A stretch of 36,443 nt of DNA from Rhodocyclales bacterium. Lineage in GTDB: Bacteria > Pseudomonadota > Gammaproteobacteria > Burkholderiales > Rhodocyclaceae. Shown piece after piece: positions 28,175 to 36,443 of the stretch. Position 1 is the stretch's first letter. Each line of letters opens with the position of its first letter. The notes below the pieces were generated by a model. That model was not told the DNA's origin, searched no databases, and saw nothing but the letters and a program-made list of their open reading frames with translations. Made by a program: the position numbers and the translations under genes. Location: the NCBI GenBank assembly GCA_016215645.1, contig JACRIX010000057.1, positions 1 to 36,443 of the forward strand, given 5' to 3'.

Positions 28175-28227
28175 GGCGGGTCTCCGTTGTAGAGCGGACA
28201 ACGATAGCATGACTGCATCGGCGGTAT

Positions 28228-28249
28228 GTCCCCGGTACGCACCGGGGAC
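28228..28249. repeat. Perfect 9-bp inverted repeat between divergent genes
   Basis: GTCCCCGGT, spacer ACGC, ACCGGGGAC. It lies in the 129-base region between the divergent DUF4139 and chalcone-isomerase-like genes. A shorter overlapping pairing (GGGGAC with GTATCCCC) is also possible. It could be an operator or a hairpin of a dispersed repeat. There is no T-run. Confidence 0.7.
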
Positions 28250-28303
28250 GGTATCCCCCTGTGGGATATCATGGCGGGCGATACCTACCCGAGGAGAATC
28301 ACC

Positions 28304-28876
28304 ATGAAAAGAATGCTCGCCGCCCTGCTGCTGACAATTTCCCTGCCGGCCCTGGCCGCGCTGGAAGTCGCCGGCGTGAAATTCGACGACAAGGCCAAAG
28401 TCGGCGCTGGCGATACGGTGATCAACGGCGCCGGCATGCGCAAGCGGGCCTTCTTCAAGGTCTATGCGATCGGCCTTTACCTGCCGCAAAAGGCCGCCAC
28501 CGCCGCCGACGCGCTGAATGCCAAGGGCGCCAAGCGCATTGCTATCGTCACCCTGCGCGACCTGACCGCCGAGCAGTTCGTCGATGCCCTGATCGAGGCC
28601 CTGAAGAACAATCATGACGAGGCGGCCATGAAGCTTCTGCAACCGAAAGTCGATCAGTTCCGCAGCACCATGCTGACGATTGGCAATGCGCCGGAGAAGT
28701 CGGTGGTACACCTCGACTGGCTGCCGGACAGCGGTACGCGGCTGACGTTCAATGGCGCGCAAAAGGGCGCCGACATCGCCGGCGAGGATTTCTACCGCGC
28801 GCTGCTGCGCATTTGGCTCGGTGACAAGCCGGCGCAGGACGACCTCAAGGAACAGCTGCTCGGCAAGGCGGCCTGA
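28304..28876 (+). CDS. Chalcone-isomerase-like secreted protein
   Basis: 190 residues. Residues 1-19 are a signal peptide (ending PALAA). The mature part matches the bacterial chalcone-isomerase-like family: LEVAGVKFDDKAKVGAGDTV, GAGMRKRAFFKVYAIGLYLP, and the C-terminal FNGAQKGADIAGEDFYRALL followed by RIWLGDKPA. Bacterial members are periplasmic and do not act on flavonoids as far as known; fatty-acid or lipid binding is a guess by analogy. GAGGAG precedes the ATG at 28304. The upstream in-frame ATG at 28226 lies inside the inverted repeat region and is rejected. Its stop overlaps the next ATG (TGATG), so it is coupled to the CoA-transferase. Confidence 0.92.
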   Translation: MKRMLAALLLTISLPALAALEVAGVKFDDKAKVGAGDTVINGAGMRKRAFFKVYAIGLYLPQKAATAADALNAKGAKRIAIVTLRDLTAEQFVDALIEALKNNHDEAAMKLLQPKVDQFRSTMLTIGNAPEKSVVHLDWLPDSGTRLTFNGAQKGADIAGEDFYRALLRIWLGDKPAQDDLKEQLLGKAA

Positions 28877-30111
28877 TGGCGGTAGGCGCGCTGGCCGGAC
28901 TCCGGGTCCTCGATCTTTCGCGCGTGCTCGCGGGGCCCTGGGCCTCGCAACTGCTGGGCGACCTCGGCGCCGAGGTGATCAAGGTCGAAAAGCCCGGGAA
29001 AGATGGCAAAGGCGGCGACGACACGCGCGGCTGGGGCCCGCCCTGGCTGGCCGATGGCACCGGTGCTCCGACCACCGATGCCGCCTACTTCCTGTGCACC
29101 AACCGCTACAAGCGCTCGCTGACCGTGGTCATGGACCGCCCCGAAGGTCAGGCCATCCTGCGCGAACTGGCGGCACGCTCCGACGTGGTGCTGGAGAACT
29201 TCAAGGTCGGCGGACTGGCGGCCTATGGCCTCGATTACGCCAGTCTCGCCGCGCTCAATCCGCGCCTCGTGTATTGCTCGATCACCGGCTTCGGCCAGGA
29301 CGGCCCCTATGCCGCGCGCGCCGGCTACGATTTCCTGATCCAGGGCATGGGCGGCCTGATGAGCGTCACCGGCCGCGCCGAGGATGAAGAAGGTGCCGGG
29401 CCGCAGAAGGTCGGCGTGGCGCTGACCGACATCCTCACCGGCCTGTATGCCGGCAACGCCATCCTCGCCGCGCTGCTGCACCGGGAGAAGACCGGGCAGG
29501 GCCAGTACATCGACCTCGCCCTGCTCGACGTGCAGGTGGCTTGCCTCGCCAACCAGGCGATGAACTACCTCGTCTCGGGCCAGGCGCCGCGGCGCATGGG
29601 CAACGGCCATCCCAACATCGTGCCCTACCAGGACTTTCCCACCGCCGACGGCGACATGATCCTCGCCATCGGCAACGACGGCCAGTTCGCGCGCTTCTGC
29701 GACATCGCGGGCCATGCCGACTGGTGTGGCGATCCGCGCTTCGCGACCAATGCCGCGCGCGTCAAGCATCGGGCAGAACTGCTGCCCCTGCTGCGCCAGG
29801 CCACGGTGATGAAAACTACCGCCGAGTGGATCGGCTTACTGGAGAATGCCGCCGTGCCTTGCGGCCCGATCAATGACCTGGCGGGAGTCTTTGCCGATCC
29901 GCAGGTGATCCATCGCCGGCTGAACCTCGACATGCCTCACGCCGGCGGCGGCGTTGCACCACAAGTGGCCAACCCGATCCGTTATTCGGCGACGCCGATC
30001 GACTACCGCAGCGCGCCGCCGCTGCTGGGCCAGGACACCGAGGCGATACTGGGGGAGTTGGGGCGCGATGCGGATGGCATTGCCTGGCTGCGGGCGGCAG
30101 GCATCGTTTAG
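28876..30111 (+). CDS. CaiB/BaiF family (class III) CoA-transferase
   Basis: 411 residues. Transfers CoA between carboxylic acids through enzyme-bound anhydride intermediates. Family signatures are LRVLDLSRVLAGPWASQLLG near the start, GAEVIKVEKP, FLCTNRYKRSLTVVM, ENFKVGGLAAYGLDY, SITGFGQDGPYA and GYDFLIQGMGGLMSVTG. D185 in ALTDILTGLYA is at the position of the catalytic aspartate (D169 in formyl-CoA transferase). CoA donor and acceptor cannot be told from sequence. It is coupled by a one-base overlap to the chalcone-isomerase-like gene, which has no obvious metabolic link. It ends 45 bases from the convergent histidine kinase gene. Confidence 0.94.
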   Translation: MAVGALAGLRVLDLSRVLAGPWASQLLGDLGAEVIKVEKPGKDGKGGDDTRGWGPPWLADGTGAPTTDAAYFLCTNRYKRSLTVVMDRPEGQAILRELAARSDVVLENFKVGGLAAYGLDYASLAALNPRLVYCSITGFGQDGPYAARAGYDFLIQGMGGLMSVTGRAEDEEGAGPQKVGVALTDILTGLYAGNAILAALLHREKTGQGQYIDLALLDVQVACLANQAMNYLVSGQAPRRMGNGHPNIVPYQDFPTADGDMILAIGNDGQFARFCDIAGHADWCGDPRFATNAARVKHRAELLPLLRQATVMKTTAEWIGLLENAAVPCGPINDLAGVFADPQVIHRRLNLDMPHAGGGVAPQVANPIRYSATPIDYRSAPPLLGQDTEAILGELGRDADGIAWLRAAGIV

Positions 30112-30156
30112 CGCAGGCCTGGCCGCGCGGCGCCAGGCAAGCGTGGCTGGTTTCGT

Positions 30157-32367
30157 TCAGTGCCTGTGTGCCAGGCAGCCGGCGGCGGCACGCAGAAGCT
30201 GCTCCGTGGTGAATGGCTTGGCGATGAACGCATTCATTCCGGCATCGAGGCAGCGCTTGCGGTCGTCGTCAAACGCGTTTGCCGTGGTTGCGATGATGGG
30301 GATGTTCGCCCCGATCGCGAACTGGCGAATGGCCAGGGTCGCTTCCAGTCCGTCCATGTTCGGCATCTGCACATCCATCAGAATCAGATCGTAGGTGTTT
30401 TCGCGAGCGAGCCTTACGGCCTGGCGGCCGTCGGCGGCGAGGTCGACCCGCATGCCGAAACTTTCCAGCAGATCCCTGGCGACGTCCTGGTTCATCGGTT
30501 CGTCCTCGGCGAGCAGGACGTGGGCGCCGGCACAGCGAGCGAGCAGTTCGGACGTATCAGGCGCGCTTGGCGATTCGGTGAGCGCGGGGGCTTTTTCCAA
30601 TCGCACGGCGAACCAGAAGCAGCTACCGGAGCCGGGCTCGCTGTCGACGCCGATCTGGCCGCCCATCAGTTCGACCAGGCGCCGGCAAATCGCCAAACCG
30701 AGCCCGGTTCCGCCATACCGTCTGGTCAGCGAGGAATCGGCCTGCTCGAAGGCGCGGAACACGCGCTCGCGGTCGCTGGCGGCGATGCCGATGCCCGTGT
30801 CCTCGACCTCGAAACGCAGCAGCACCTGCAGGGAATCCTCCTCAAGGCGCAGGATGCGCAGACCAACGGCGCCCATGGCGGTGAATTTAATTGCATTGCT
30901 CAGGAGATTCAGGAGGACCTGTCCCAGGCGCATGGGGTCGCCACGCAGGGTCATCCGCGCCAGTTCGGGGGCGATGCCGAACTCGAGCGCGAGGCCTTTT
31001 TCCTTCGCGCGCAGGTCCAGCATGGCGAGCAGATCGTCAGCGACCTGCCCGAGCCGGAACACAAGGTTGTCGAAACTCAGTCGCTCGGCTTCGATGCGCG
31101 AGATGTCGAGGATGTCGTCGATGACCGCCAGCAGTTGGCGCGAGGCCCGGTCGGCCTTGGTCAGGTAGTCAAGCTGGATTGCGTCCGTGGCCCGATGGCG
31201 GGCCAGCCCCGTCATGCCGATCATGGCGTTCAGCGGTGTGCGCAACTCGTGGCTCATGTTGGCGAGGAAGGCGGACTTGGCGCGGCTCGCCGTTTCCGCC
31301 GCTTCCTTGGCGATCGACAGGGCCAGCGTGCGTTCGTCGACCAGGCCGGCAAGGTGATGACGGTGGCGTTCGAGTTCGACCGCCGTCTGCCGCCGTTCGG
31401 TGATGTCTCGCGCAAAGCCGACGCTGCCAATGAGCTTGCCGTCGAGCGTTACCGGTGCGCGGTAGGATTCGAACCAGTGTTTCTGGCCATTGATCGCTGT
31501 TTCGGTTTCGACCATTCTCGGCGGTTCGCCCGCCGCCACACGCTGGTCCTCCGCTTCATGCTGCGCGGCGAATTCCGCCGGCATAATGTCGACGATGGTC
31601 TTGCCGCCGAGTTCATCGGGAGATGCCTTGCCGGCTGCCGCCGCCAGCGTTTGATTCACGGCGAGGAATCGTCCCCGCTCGTCTTTCAGCCAGACCATGA
31701 AGGGAAAATTGTCGAGCAGGGCGCGCTGGTAGCGTTCGCGGCGCTCGACATCGTCCAGGTGCTGCCGGATCTCCGCATTCAGCCGGCGTTCTTCGGCATA
31801 ACGATCACTGAACAAGCGAACCAGATACAGCGTCATCACGATGCTCAGCGACAGGATCACGAGATGGGCGAGAACCACCACGCCGTCGGCCGCCGGCTTC
31901 GCGGGAATGATCCAGCCGGCGCCCTGACTGAATGTCATGACCAGCACGGCGACCGCGCTGGCAAGGAAGAGTCGGGCGCAGAAGGCGGTTCCCAGAACCC
32001 AGCCGGCGAATATCAGGATCACCGAATGGCTCATCAGGATGGGGGAGCGCACCCCTTCGCCATAAAATGCGGTGATCGTGGTCAGTGCCCAGCCGCCGAC
32101 GATCAGCAGCTTGACTGCCGGGATCAATCCCAGGAAGCGGTGTGTCGCCGCCGCCAGAAGCGCGAGCAAGCCGATGCCGAACGCCGGATAGAGGCGCCAG
32201 GCCTGCTCGTTTGGCGACGAAAGCACGATGCCAATCAGGGCCGCCGATCCGATCAGCATGACGACGATCAGGCTGCGCAGCAGGGGAGCGTGCTTGGGAT
32301 CGACAAGCTCCGAATAGACGTCGACCGGCGGGGGGGATGGAGCGAACGCGTCGCGCAATCGGATCAT
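30157..32367 (-). CDS. Hybrid sensor histidine kinase (membrane sensor - PAS - HisKA - HATPase - REC)
   Basis: 736 residues. Residues about 28-190 hold five or six membrane helices including [20 protein letters not shown]. Residues about 215-335 are a PAS domain ([33 protein letters not shown]). A short coiled coil follows. H373 in [12 protein letters not shown] is the phospho-accepting histidine. The ATPase domain has [12 protein letters not shown] (N box), VEDTGIGI (G1) and GGTGLGLAI (G2). The C-terminal receiver has acceptor D665 in [10 protein letters not shown] and the conserved Lys in AKPFT. All catalytic residues are present. There is no cognate regulator or Hpt gene next to it; the REC-GGDEF protein at 1805 is a distant candidate only. 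Its sensor half is paralogous to the protein at 33379-34470. Confidence 0.95.
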   Translation of the reverse strand: MIRLRDAFAPSPPPVDVYSELVDPKHAPLLRSLIVVMLIGSAALIGIVLSSPNEQAWRLYPAFGIGLLALLAAATHRFLGLIPAVKLLIVGGWALTTITAFYGEGVRSPILMSHSVILIFAGWVLGTAFCARLFLASAVAVLVMTFSQGAGWIIPAKPAADGVVVLAHLVILSLSIVMTLYLVRLFSDRYAEERRLNAEIRQHLDDVERRERYQRALLDNFPFMVWLKDERGRFLAVNQTLAAAAGKASPDELGGKTIVDIMPAEFAAQHEAEDQRVAAGEPPRMVETETAINGQKHWFESYRAPVTLDGKLIGSVGFARDITERRQTAVELERHRHHLAGLVDERTLALSIAKEAAETASRAKSAFLANMSHELRTPLNAMIGMTGLARHRATDAIQLDYLTKADRASRQLLAVIDDILDISRIEAERLSFDNLVFRLGQVADDLLAMLDLRAKEKGLALEFGIAPELARMTLRGDPMRLGQVLLNLLSNAIKFTAMGAVGLRILRLEEDSLQVLLRFEVEDTGIGIAASDRERVFRAFEQADSSLTRRYGGTGLGLAICRRLVELMGGQIGVDSEPGSGSCFWFAVRLEKAPALTESPSAPDTSELLARCAGAHVLLAEDEPMNQDVARDLLESFGMRVDLAADGRQAVRLARENTYDLILMDVQMPNMDGLEATLAIRQFAIGANIPIIATTANAFDDDRKRCLDAGMNAFIAKPFTTEQLLRAAAGCLAHRH

Positions 32368-32449
32368 CGATGGGAAAGGGCATCAGCCATGGGGAATCGA
32401 CTGCATCTTACCGGTCGCAGGCGCCCTTCGCCATCCTTGCGGACAACGG

Positions 32450-33289
32450 TCAGGGAACCAGTGCCGACAAGCCTCCGGCGAGGGCGGCCTGTTCTGCCTG
32501 CTCGAATCCGCCGCCGCGCGCGATCTCGGCGGCGATGATGCGCAACACCGGGCGCAGCGCGGCCTCGTCCATGCCATGCAAGACGCGTGGGTCATAGAGC
32601 ATCCGGAGCAGCAGCACATCCAGGCCGGTGAGAAACACGTCGGTGGAATGGTCATTGAATATCGAGGGATACACTTTGTCCGAGTCGTTGGGCAGGCCCA
32701 GCACCTGGGTCAACTCCTCGACCACGCAGGCCGGCAATTTGCCTCGCGCCCGCGCCCGGTCCACCGGGATGATCACGACGGCCCGCGTGATGCGCCCAGT
32801 GCGTCGCGACGTGGCAAAGTTTCCCAGGCATACAGCGTCGCGAAAGAATTTGTCGCGCTCGGCGGCGGAGTTCCAGCCGAAGTAGCGCTGGAAGTCATCC
32901 TTCAGCCGCGATTCCGAGGTCAGTACGATCAGGAAATTGGCGGCGTCGAACCTGGCCGCCGGAGCAATGCCGAGGCCGGTGAGGCCGGCCAGGTGAGCGA
33001 AGTGCGTGCGAATCAGCCGCTCGTGCAGCGCCGCGTCGCCGGCCTGGTGGATCAGGGCATAGCTGATCGGTGTGGTCCATTTGCGCACCTGGCGGCGCTT
33101 GGTCGCATATTCACTGCCAAGTGCGATGTCGACGAAGGCATCGACCAGGTAGTCCGCGGATTTCCAGTGTGCCGTGTCCGCGGCGCGCGCCGGGAGCGTC
33201 CCAAGCAGGAAGATCAGCGCGGCCAGGCAGGAGAAGCGCCGCGCGCTTGATCCGCGAACGTCGGGGCTCGGGCACGCGCAACTCGGCAA
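32450..33289 (-). CDS. Secreted DUF2927-domain protein
   Basis: 279 residues from a TTG at 33289. The hydrophobic segment RRFSCLAALIFLLGTLPARA is a signal peptide, followed by ADTAHWKSADYLVDAFVDIA and RKWTTPISYALI, which mark DUF2927. A later stretch CVVEELTQVLGLPND looks like a degenerate metalloprotease helix (EELTQ where HExxH would stand). No ATG exists in the frame near the signal peptide. A GTG at 33394 is the alternative and would overlap the sensor gene stop by 16 bases but puts about 50 residues before the signal core. No ribosome site supports either start. Function unknown. Its position between two paralogous sensor genes suggests co-transcription with 33379-34470. Confidence 0.8.
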   Translation of the reverse strand: MPSCACPSPDVRGSSARRFSCLAALIFLLGTLPARAADTAHWKSADYLVDAFVDIALGSEYATKRRQVRKWTTPISYALIHQAGDAALHERLIRTHFAHLAGLTGLGIAPAARFDAANFLIVLTSESRLKDDFQRYFGWNSAAERDKFFRDAVCLGNFATSRRTGRITRAVVIIPVDRARARGKLPACVVEELTQVLGLPNDSDKVYPSIFNDHSTDVFLTGLDVLLLRMLYDPRVLHGMDEAALRPVLRIIAAEIARGGGFEQAEQAALAGGLSALVP

Positions 33290-33378
33290 CGACGACCGGC
33301 TCGCGGGTCCCTGCGAGTCCTCCGGAAATGTGTCGGGAGCCGTGCAGCGTTTGGCGACGCCGGCGGCAGGCGCCAGCC

Positions 33379-34470
33379 TCAGGCCTCGGACCACGGCGGT
33401 GGTGGTCGCGGTGGCGCCTCGGTAGCGGCATCCGCCATCGGGGGGGCGCCGCGCTGGTTGCGGTAACTCTCGAGTTCCTCCATCAGCTGCCGTTGCCAGG
33501 AAATGTCTCGTGCATAACCGACCATGCCGACGACCTTCCCGTTCACGGTCACCGGCGAACGACTGGTTTCGCACCAACGCCACGTGCCCCGCATTTCGAC
33601 GAGTTCTTCGACCGGCTTGGCGGAGCCGCCGGAGAACAGCGTTATTTCGTCCTTGCCTTCAGCGCTGCCCGGCGGCTTCGCCGCAGCGATGTCCAGGTCG
33701 GTCTTGCCGACCACCGTCGCGGACGGCCAGCCGAAGCCGCTGACGAAGGCCTGGTTCACTGCAAGATAGCGGCCGTTTTCGTCCTTGAGCCAGACCATGA
33801 AGGGGAAGTTGTCGAGCAGTGCGCGCTGGTAGCCGTCGCGCTTCTCCAGCGTCCGCAGGTGCGCACCGATCTCGGCGTTGAGGCGGTGTTCCTCGGCGTA
33901 GCGGCGGCGAAAGGTTCGCAGCAGGTAGATGGTGAGGATGGTGCTGATGGACAATACGAAGACATGTACCACGCCGACCAAGGGTGGCGTAACCGCCCTG
34001 AGCTGCCCGATCAGGCCGGCTCCTTGGGCGGCGACCATGGCTCCCACCGCAACGCAACTGGCGACCAGCAGTCCGACGCAAAAACGCAGGCCGAGCATCC
34101 AGCCGGAAAAGATCAGTATCGTCGGATAGGCCACGAGAATGGGCGCCCTGACGCCTTCGCCGGCAAATCCCGCATAGGTCGCGAAGGTCCAGCCGCCGAT
34201 GGCCAGGAACCGTATGGCCGCCACCGCGCCGCGAAAACGCAACAATGCCTGGGCGACGACGGCGAGGCCGATGAGCGCAATCACGCCATAGATGCGCCCG
34301 AGATAGTCCGGCGACGAAGCCGCCAGCAACAGCACAAGGTAGATCAGCGCACCGCCCATGATCATCCAGATGCCGTAACTCAAGTGCGGATCACCATCGG
34401 TCAGGATCAATTCCGGGTGATCATCGATCGGTGACTCCCGCGCGGGGGACAGACGATGCAAATCGCTCAT
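33379..34470 (-). CDS. Membrane sensor with PAS domain but no output domain
   Basis: 363 residues. Residues about 40-195 are membrane helices closely resembling those of the hybrid kinase at 30157-32367 (GEGVRAPILVAYPTILIFSG against [20 protein letters not shown]). After them comes the same linker (RYAEEHRLNAEI) and a PAS domain at about 215-335 ([34 protein letters not shown]). The protein then ends in a short coiled stretch and a Pro-rich tail (PPRPPPPWSEA). There is no kinase, GGDEF, EAL, HD-GYP or methyl-accepting domain. I see no frameshifted remnant of a kinase downstream; the next frame encodes the DUF2927 protein. The ATG at 34470 has CTGGAGCC upstream; an ATG at 34500 is the alternative. 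Confidence 0.88.
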   Translation of the reverse strand: MSDLHRLSPARESPIDDHPELILTDGDPHLSYGIWMIMGGALIYLVLLLAASSPDYLGRIYGVIALIGLAVVAQALLRFRGAVAAIRFLAIGGWTFATYAGFAGEGVRAPILVAYPTILIFSGWMLGLRFCVGLLVASCVAVGAMVAAQGAGLIGQLRAVTPPLVGVVHVFVLSISTILTIYLLRTFRRRYAEEHRLNAEIGAHLRTLEKRDGYQRALLDNFPFMVWLKDENGRYLAVNQAFVSGFGWPSATVVGKTDLDIAAAKPPGSAEGKDEITLFSGGSAKPVEELVEMRGTWRWCETSRSPVTVNGKVVGMVGYARDISWQRQLMEELESYRNQRGAPPMADAATEAPPRPPPPWSEA

Positions 34471-34547
34471 GGCTGGCTCCAGCTGTGGAACTTCATGCAC
34501 AGGGAGTCATTGATGATACGCCTCTGCCGTGCCAACACAGGAACACC

Positions 34548-34584
34548 GATGGCGGCCGCCGATCGACACGCTGCGGCCGCCGTC
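34548..34584. repeat. Strong GC-only inverted repeat between the SulP and PAS-sensor genes
   Basis: GGCGGCCGC (34551-34559) and GCGGCCGCC (34573-34581) are perfect 9-base arms around a 13-base loop, extended by GAT/GTC with one wobble. It lies just after the stop codon of the minus-strand SulP gene. No T-run is present on either strand, so it may be an mRNA-end stabiliser or part of a factor-dependent terminator. Confidence 0.65.
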
Positions 34585-34598
34585 GGCGGTCGGCGTGC

Positions 34599-36443
34599 TC
34601 AGGATTCAAGCACGCGCAACTCGGCGTTGGTGTAACGCAGGCGGCTGGCGAGCACGCTGGCAATGCCTTCCATCAGGCGCAGGCCAAGCTTGCGGTGTTC
34701 TTCGGCGAATGTGTCGAAGGCGTGGCGCGACAGTACATACAGTTCGGTATCGACGAAGGCGACGGCGTTGGCCGAGCGGGCGTCGCCGTCGAGGAAGGCC
34801 ATTTCGCCGAAGAAGGCGCCTCGGCCGAAGGTGCCGATATGGTGCGACTGCCGTTCCGACAGCGGCAATACGATGCGCACCGCGCCGCGCCGGATGAGGA
34901 AGAGTTCGTCACCGGCATCACCGCGCGAAAAGATTTTTTCGCCGGCGGCGACGTAGCGCTTCTCCATGCACTGTTCGAGTGCCGCCAGGGTCTGTTCCTT
35001 GCGCCCGGCGAAAAGCTCGACTTCGTGCAGTTCCAGCGGAATTTCCTCGTCGCGGGTCAGTTCGGCCTCGTGGATGATGCGGTCCTCGACCCACTCCAGG
35101 GCATCGTCCTGGGTCGGGAACACGCGCACCGGGCTGTCGGCATGCAGCAGGCCGACCTGGTCGAAGTATTCCTTCAGGTCGCGACCCGAGGGCAGGTTGT
35201 CGGGAATCTGGCTGAAGATCAGGAAGCCATGGCGCTCGGCGAGCATGTCCTTGATCTGTTCGAGCAGGTGGGCGGCCGTGACGTCCACGGTCTGGATGCG
35301 TCGCATGTCGAGGATCAGGAAGTCGCGGGTTTTCAGGTCCGGTTCCAGCACCCGGTAGAGCTGGTCCGCGGTGCCGAAGAACAGGCTGCCCTGCAATTCG
35401 ATGATGGCGGCGCGCGAGCCCTTCTCCGTGAGGATTTCCATTTCGGCGTGGGTGCGCACGCGCTTGGAGAAGGTTTCGTTGCCGAGCAGGCGGCGACGGA
35501 TGATGGAGCCGCCGATCTGCTCACGGATGAACAGCACCACGGCGAGCACGATGCCGACGCCCGACGCCGCGATCAGGCTGACCGTCAGCGCCGTGCCGAT
35601 CACCGCGACGATGACCGCAAAATCGAGGATGGTCGATCGTGACTTGAGGAAGCTCAGGCTGTTGCGGTCGATCATGCGCACGCCGACCAAGATCAGGATG
35701 CCGGCAAGGGCCGACACGGGCACCCAGGAAACCAGGCCGGTCAATAGCAGGAATACCAGCAGTGCGAGTACGCCTTCGATGACCCCCGAGAAACTGCTGT
35801 TGGCGCCGCCCGAGACGTTGACCAGGGTGGCGCCCATGGTGCCGGCACCCGGGATGCCGCCAATGGCGCCGGAACTGAGGTTGGCCAGACCCTGGCCGAT
35901 CAGGACGCGGTTGGAGTCGTGGCGCGAGCGTGTCAGCGCATCGAGCACCACGCAGCTCTTCAGGGTGTCGATCGACAGCAGCACGGCCAGGGTCAGCGCC
36001 GGAATGGCCAGTGTCAGCACCTGTTGCAGGCTGATTTCCGCCAGCGACGACCAGCGCAGCACCAGGCCATCCCAGAAACTGCCGCTGCCATCGCCGCCCA
36101 GCGCGCCGACCACCAGGCTGTTGTCATGGAGGCTGAGCAGGGCCGGGTCGACCAGGGCGAGGCCGAAATACGCGGCGATGCCGGCGGCAAGGCCGAGGAT
36201 CGCCGCCGGCACGGCCTTGGTCACGCGTGGCGCGCCGACCATGACCACGATGGTGACGATGCCGACCACCATGGCCTGCCAGCGCCACTTGTCGGGTGCC
36301 AGCAGCGAGGCCCAGAAGTACATGCCCTTGGGCGTGCCGAGCAGCTTGGGCACCTGGCTGGCGATGATGATCAGGCCGACGCCGGAGAGGTAGCCGCTGA
36401 CCACGGTGTAGGGCATGTACTTGATCAGCAGGCCCAGGCGCAG
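34599..36443 (-). CDS. SulP-family anion transporter with STAS and cyclic-nucleotide-binding domains (partial, 5' end outside window)
   Basis: The last 614 codons are present; the frame is open to the window edge (LRLGLLIKYMPYTVVSGYLS). The membrane part shows SulP signatures (SGYLSGVGLIIIASQ; GGIPGAGTMGATLVNVSGGA). A cytoplasmic STAS domain follows (AAIIELQGSLFFGTADQLYR, DMRRIQTVDVTAAHLLEQI). The C-terminal 140 residues are a cyclic-nucleotide-binding domain (VAAGEKIFSRGDAGDELFLI, GAFFGEMAFLDGDARSANAV). The phosphate-binding cassette has GEMAFLDGDARSA where cAMP-binding proteins usually have GE(x)8RSA, so ligand binding is plausible. The transported anion (sulfate, bicarbonate or other) is unknown. 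Fusion of STAS and cNMP suggests gating by second messenger. Confidence 0.94.
   Translation of the reverse strand: MRLGLLIKYMPYTVVSGYLSGVGLIIIASQVPKLLGTPKGMYFWASLLAPDKWRWQAMVVGIVTIVVMVGAPRVTKAVPAAILGLAAGIAAYFGLALVDPALLSLHDNSLVVGALGGDGSGSFWDGLVLRWSSLAEISLQQVLTLAIPALTLAVLLSIDTLKSCVVLDALTRSRHDSNRVLIGQGLANLSSGAIGGIPGAGTMGATLVNVSGGANSSFSGVIEGVLALLVFLLLTGLVSWVPVSALAGILILVGVRMIDRNSLSFLKSRSTILDFAVIVAVIGTALTVSLIAASGVGIVLAVVLFIREQIGGSIIRRRLLGNETFSKRVRTHAEMEILTEKGSRAAIIELQGSLFFGTADQLYRVLEPDLKTRDFLILDMRRIQTVDVTAAHLLEQIKDMLAERHGFLIFSQIPDNLPSGRDLKEYFDQVGLLHADSPVRVFPTQDDALEWVEDRIIHEAELTRDEEIPLELHEVELFAGRKEQTLAALEQCMEKRYVAAGEKIFSRGDAGDELFLIRRGAVRIVLPLSERQSHHIGTFGRGAFFGEMAFLDGDARSANAVAFVDTELYVLSRHAFDTFAEEHRKLGLRLMEGIASVLASRLRYTNAELRVLES

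Noticed and set aside
28175-28762. N-terminal extension of the DUF4139 protein
   Set aside because: It lies antisense to the chalcone-isomerase-like gene. The signal peptide at 28174 with its own ribosome site marks the true start.
30160-32538. 792-codon plus-strand frame opposite the hybrid kinase
   Set aside because: Antisense to a kinase with all motifs intact, with low-complexity composition and no ribosome site.

Overview
This is a GC-rich chromosomal window from a Gram-negative bacterium, almost certainly a betaproteobacterium and probably close to the Rhodocyclales. The evidence is the leuS-lptE-holA-proA gene order, an outer-membrane LptE lipoprotein, a fused MaeB malic enzyme, and many diguanylate cyclase and HD-GYP genes. 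The lineage is inferred from gene content and protein style; no search was run. Both window edges cut genes: the 3' part of dnaE is missing at the left, and the 5' part of a SulP transporter gene is missing at the right. No stretch longer than about 260 bases lacks a gene. I see no tRNA, rRNA, CRISPR array or transposase.

Left part (1-11.3 kb): dnaE (minus) diverges from a diguanylate cyclase with two receiver-like domains. Next is a small, visibly AT-richer island with one secreted orphan protein, bracketed by two nearly identical, oppositely oriented terminator hairpins. Then, on the minus strand, come a short ParA-type ATPase coupled to a zinc-free quinone oxidoreductase, a GAF-GGDEF diguanylate cyclase and maeB. 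On the plus strand follow a second ParA-type ATPase, a GRDP-like protein with a Gly/Cys tail, and a tiny zinc-ribbon membrane protein.

Middle (11.2-20.3 kb): a polytopic flippase-like protein, a class V aminotransferase and an atypical SDR run on the minus strand. An HD-GYP phosphodiesterase faces them on the plus strand. A PcaD-like hydrolase is coupled to a UvrD/Rep helicase that carries an in-frame palindromic insertion. A small unknown gene and a FecR-SPOR envelope protein follow.

Right part (20.4-36.4 kb): the operon leuS-lptE-holA-proA, with holA apparently missing about 40-45 internal codons. After it come a zinc-ribbon plus HELGH membrane protein, a secreted DUF4139 protein, and a chalcone-isomerase-like periplasmic protein coupled to a CaiB/BaiF CoA-transferase. 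The end of the window holds a hybrid histidine kinase, a DUF2927 secreted protein, a PAS-only paralogue of the kinase's sensor half, and a SulP-STAS-cNMP transporter.

Three genes make or degrade c-di-GMP and two more are membrane sensors, so the window is rich in signalling. Most of the rest is housekeeping. The most unusual items are the terminator-bracketed island at 3.4-4.2 kb, the palindromic insertion inside the helicase, the shortened HolA, and the outputless sensor paralogue.
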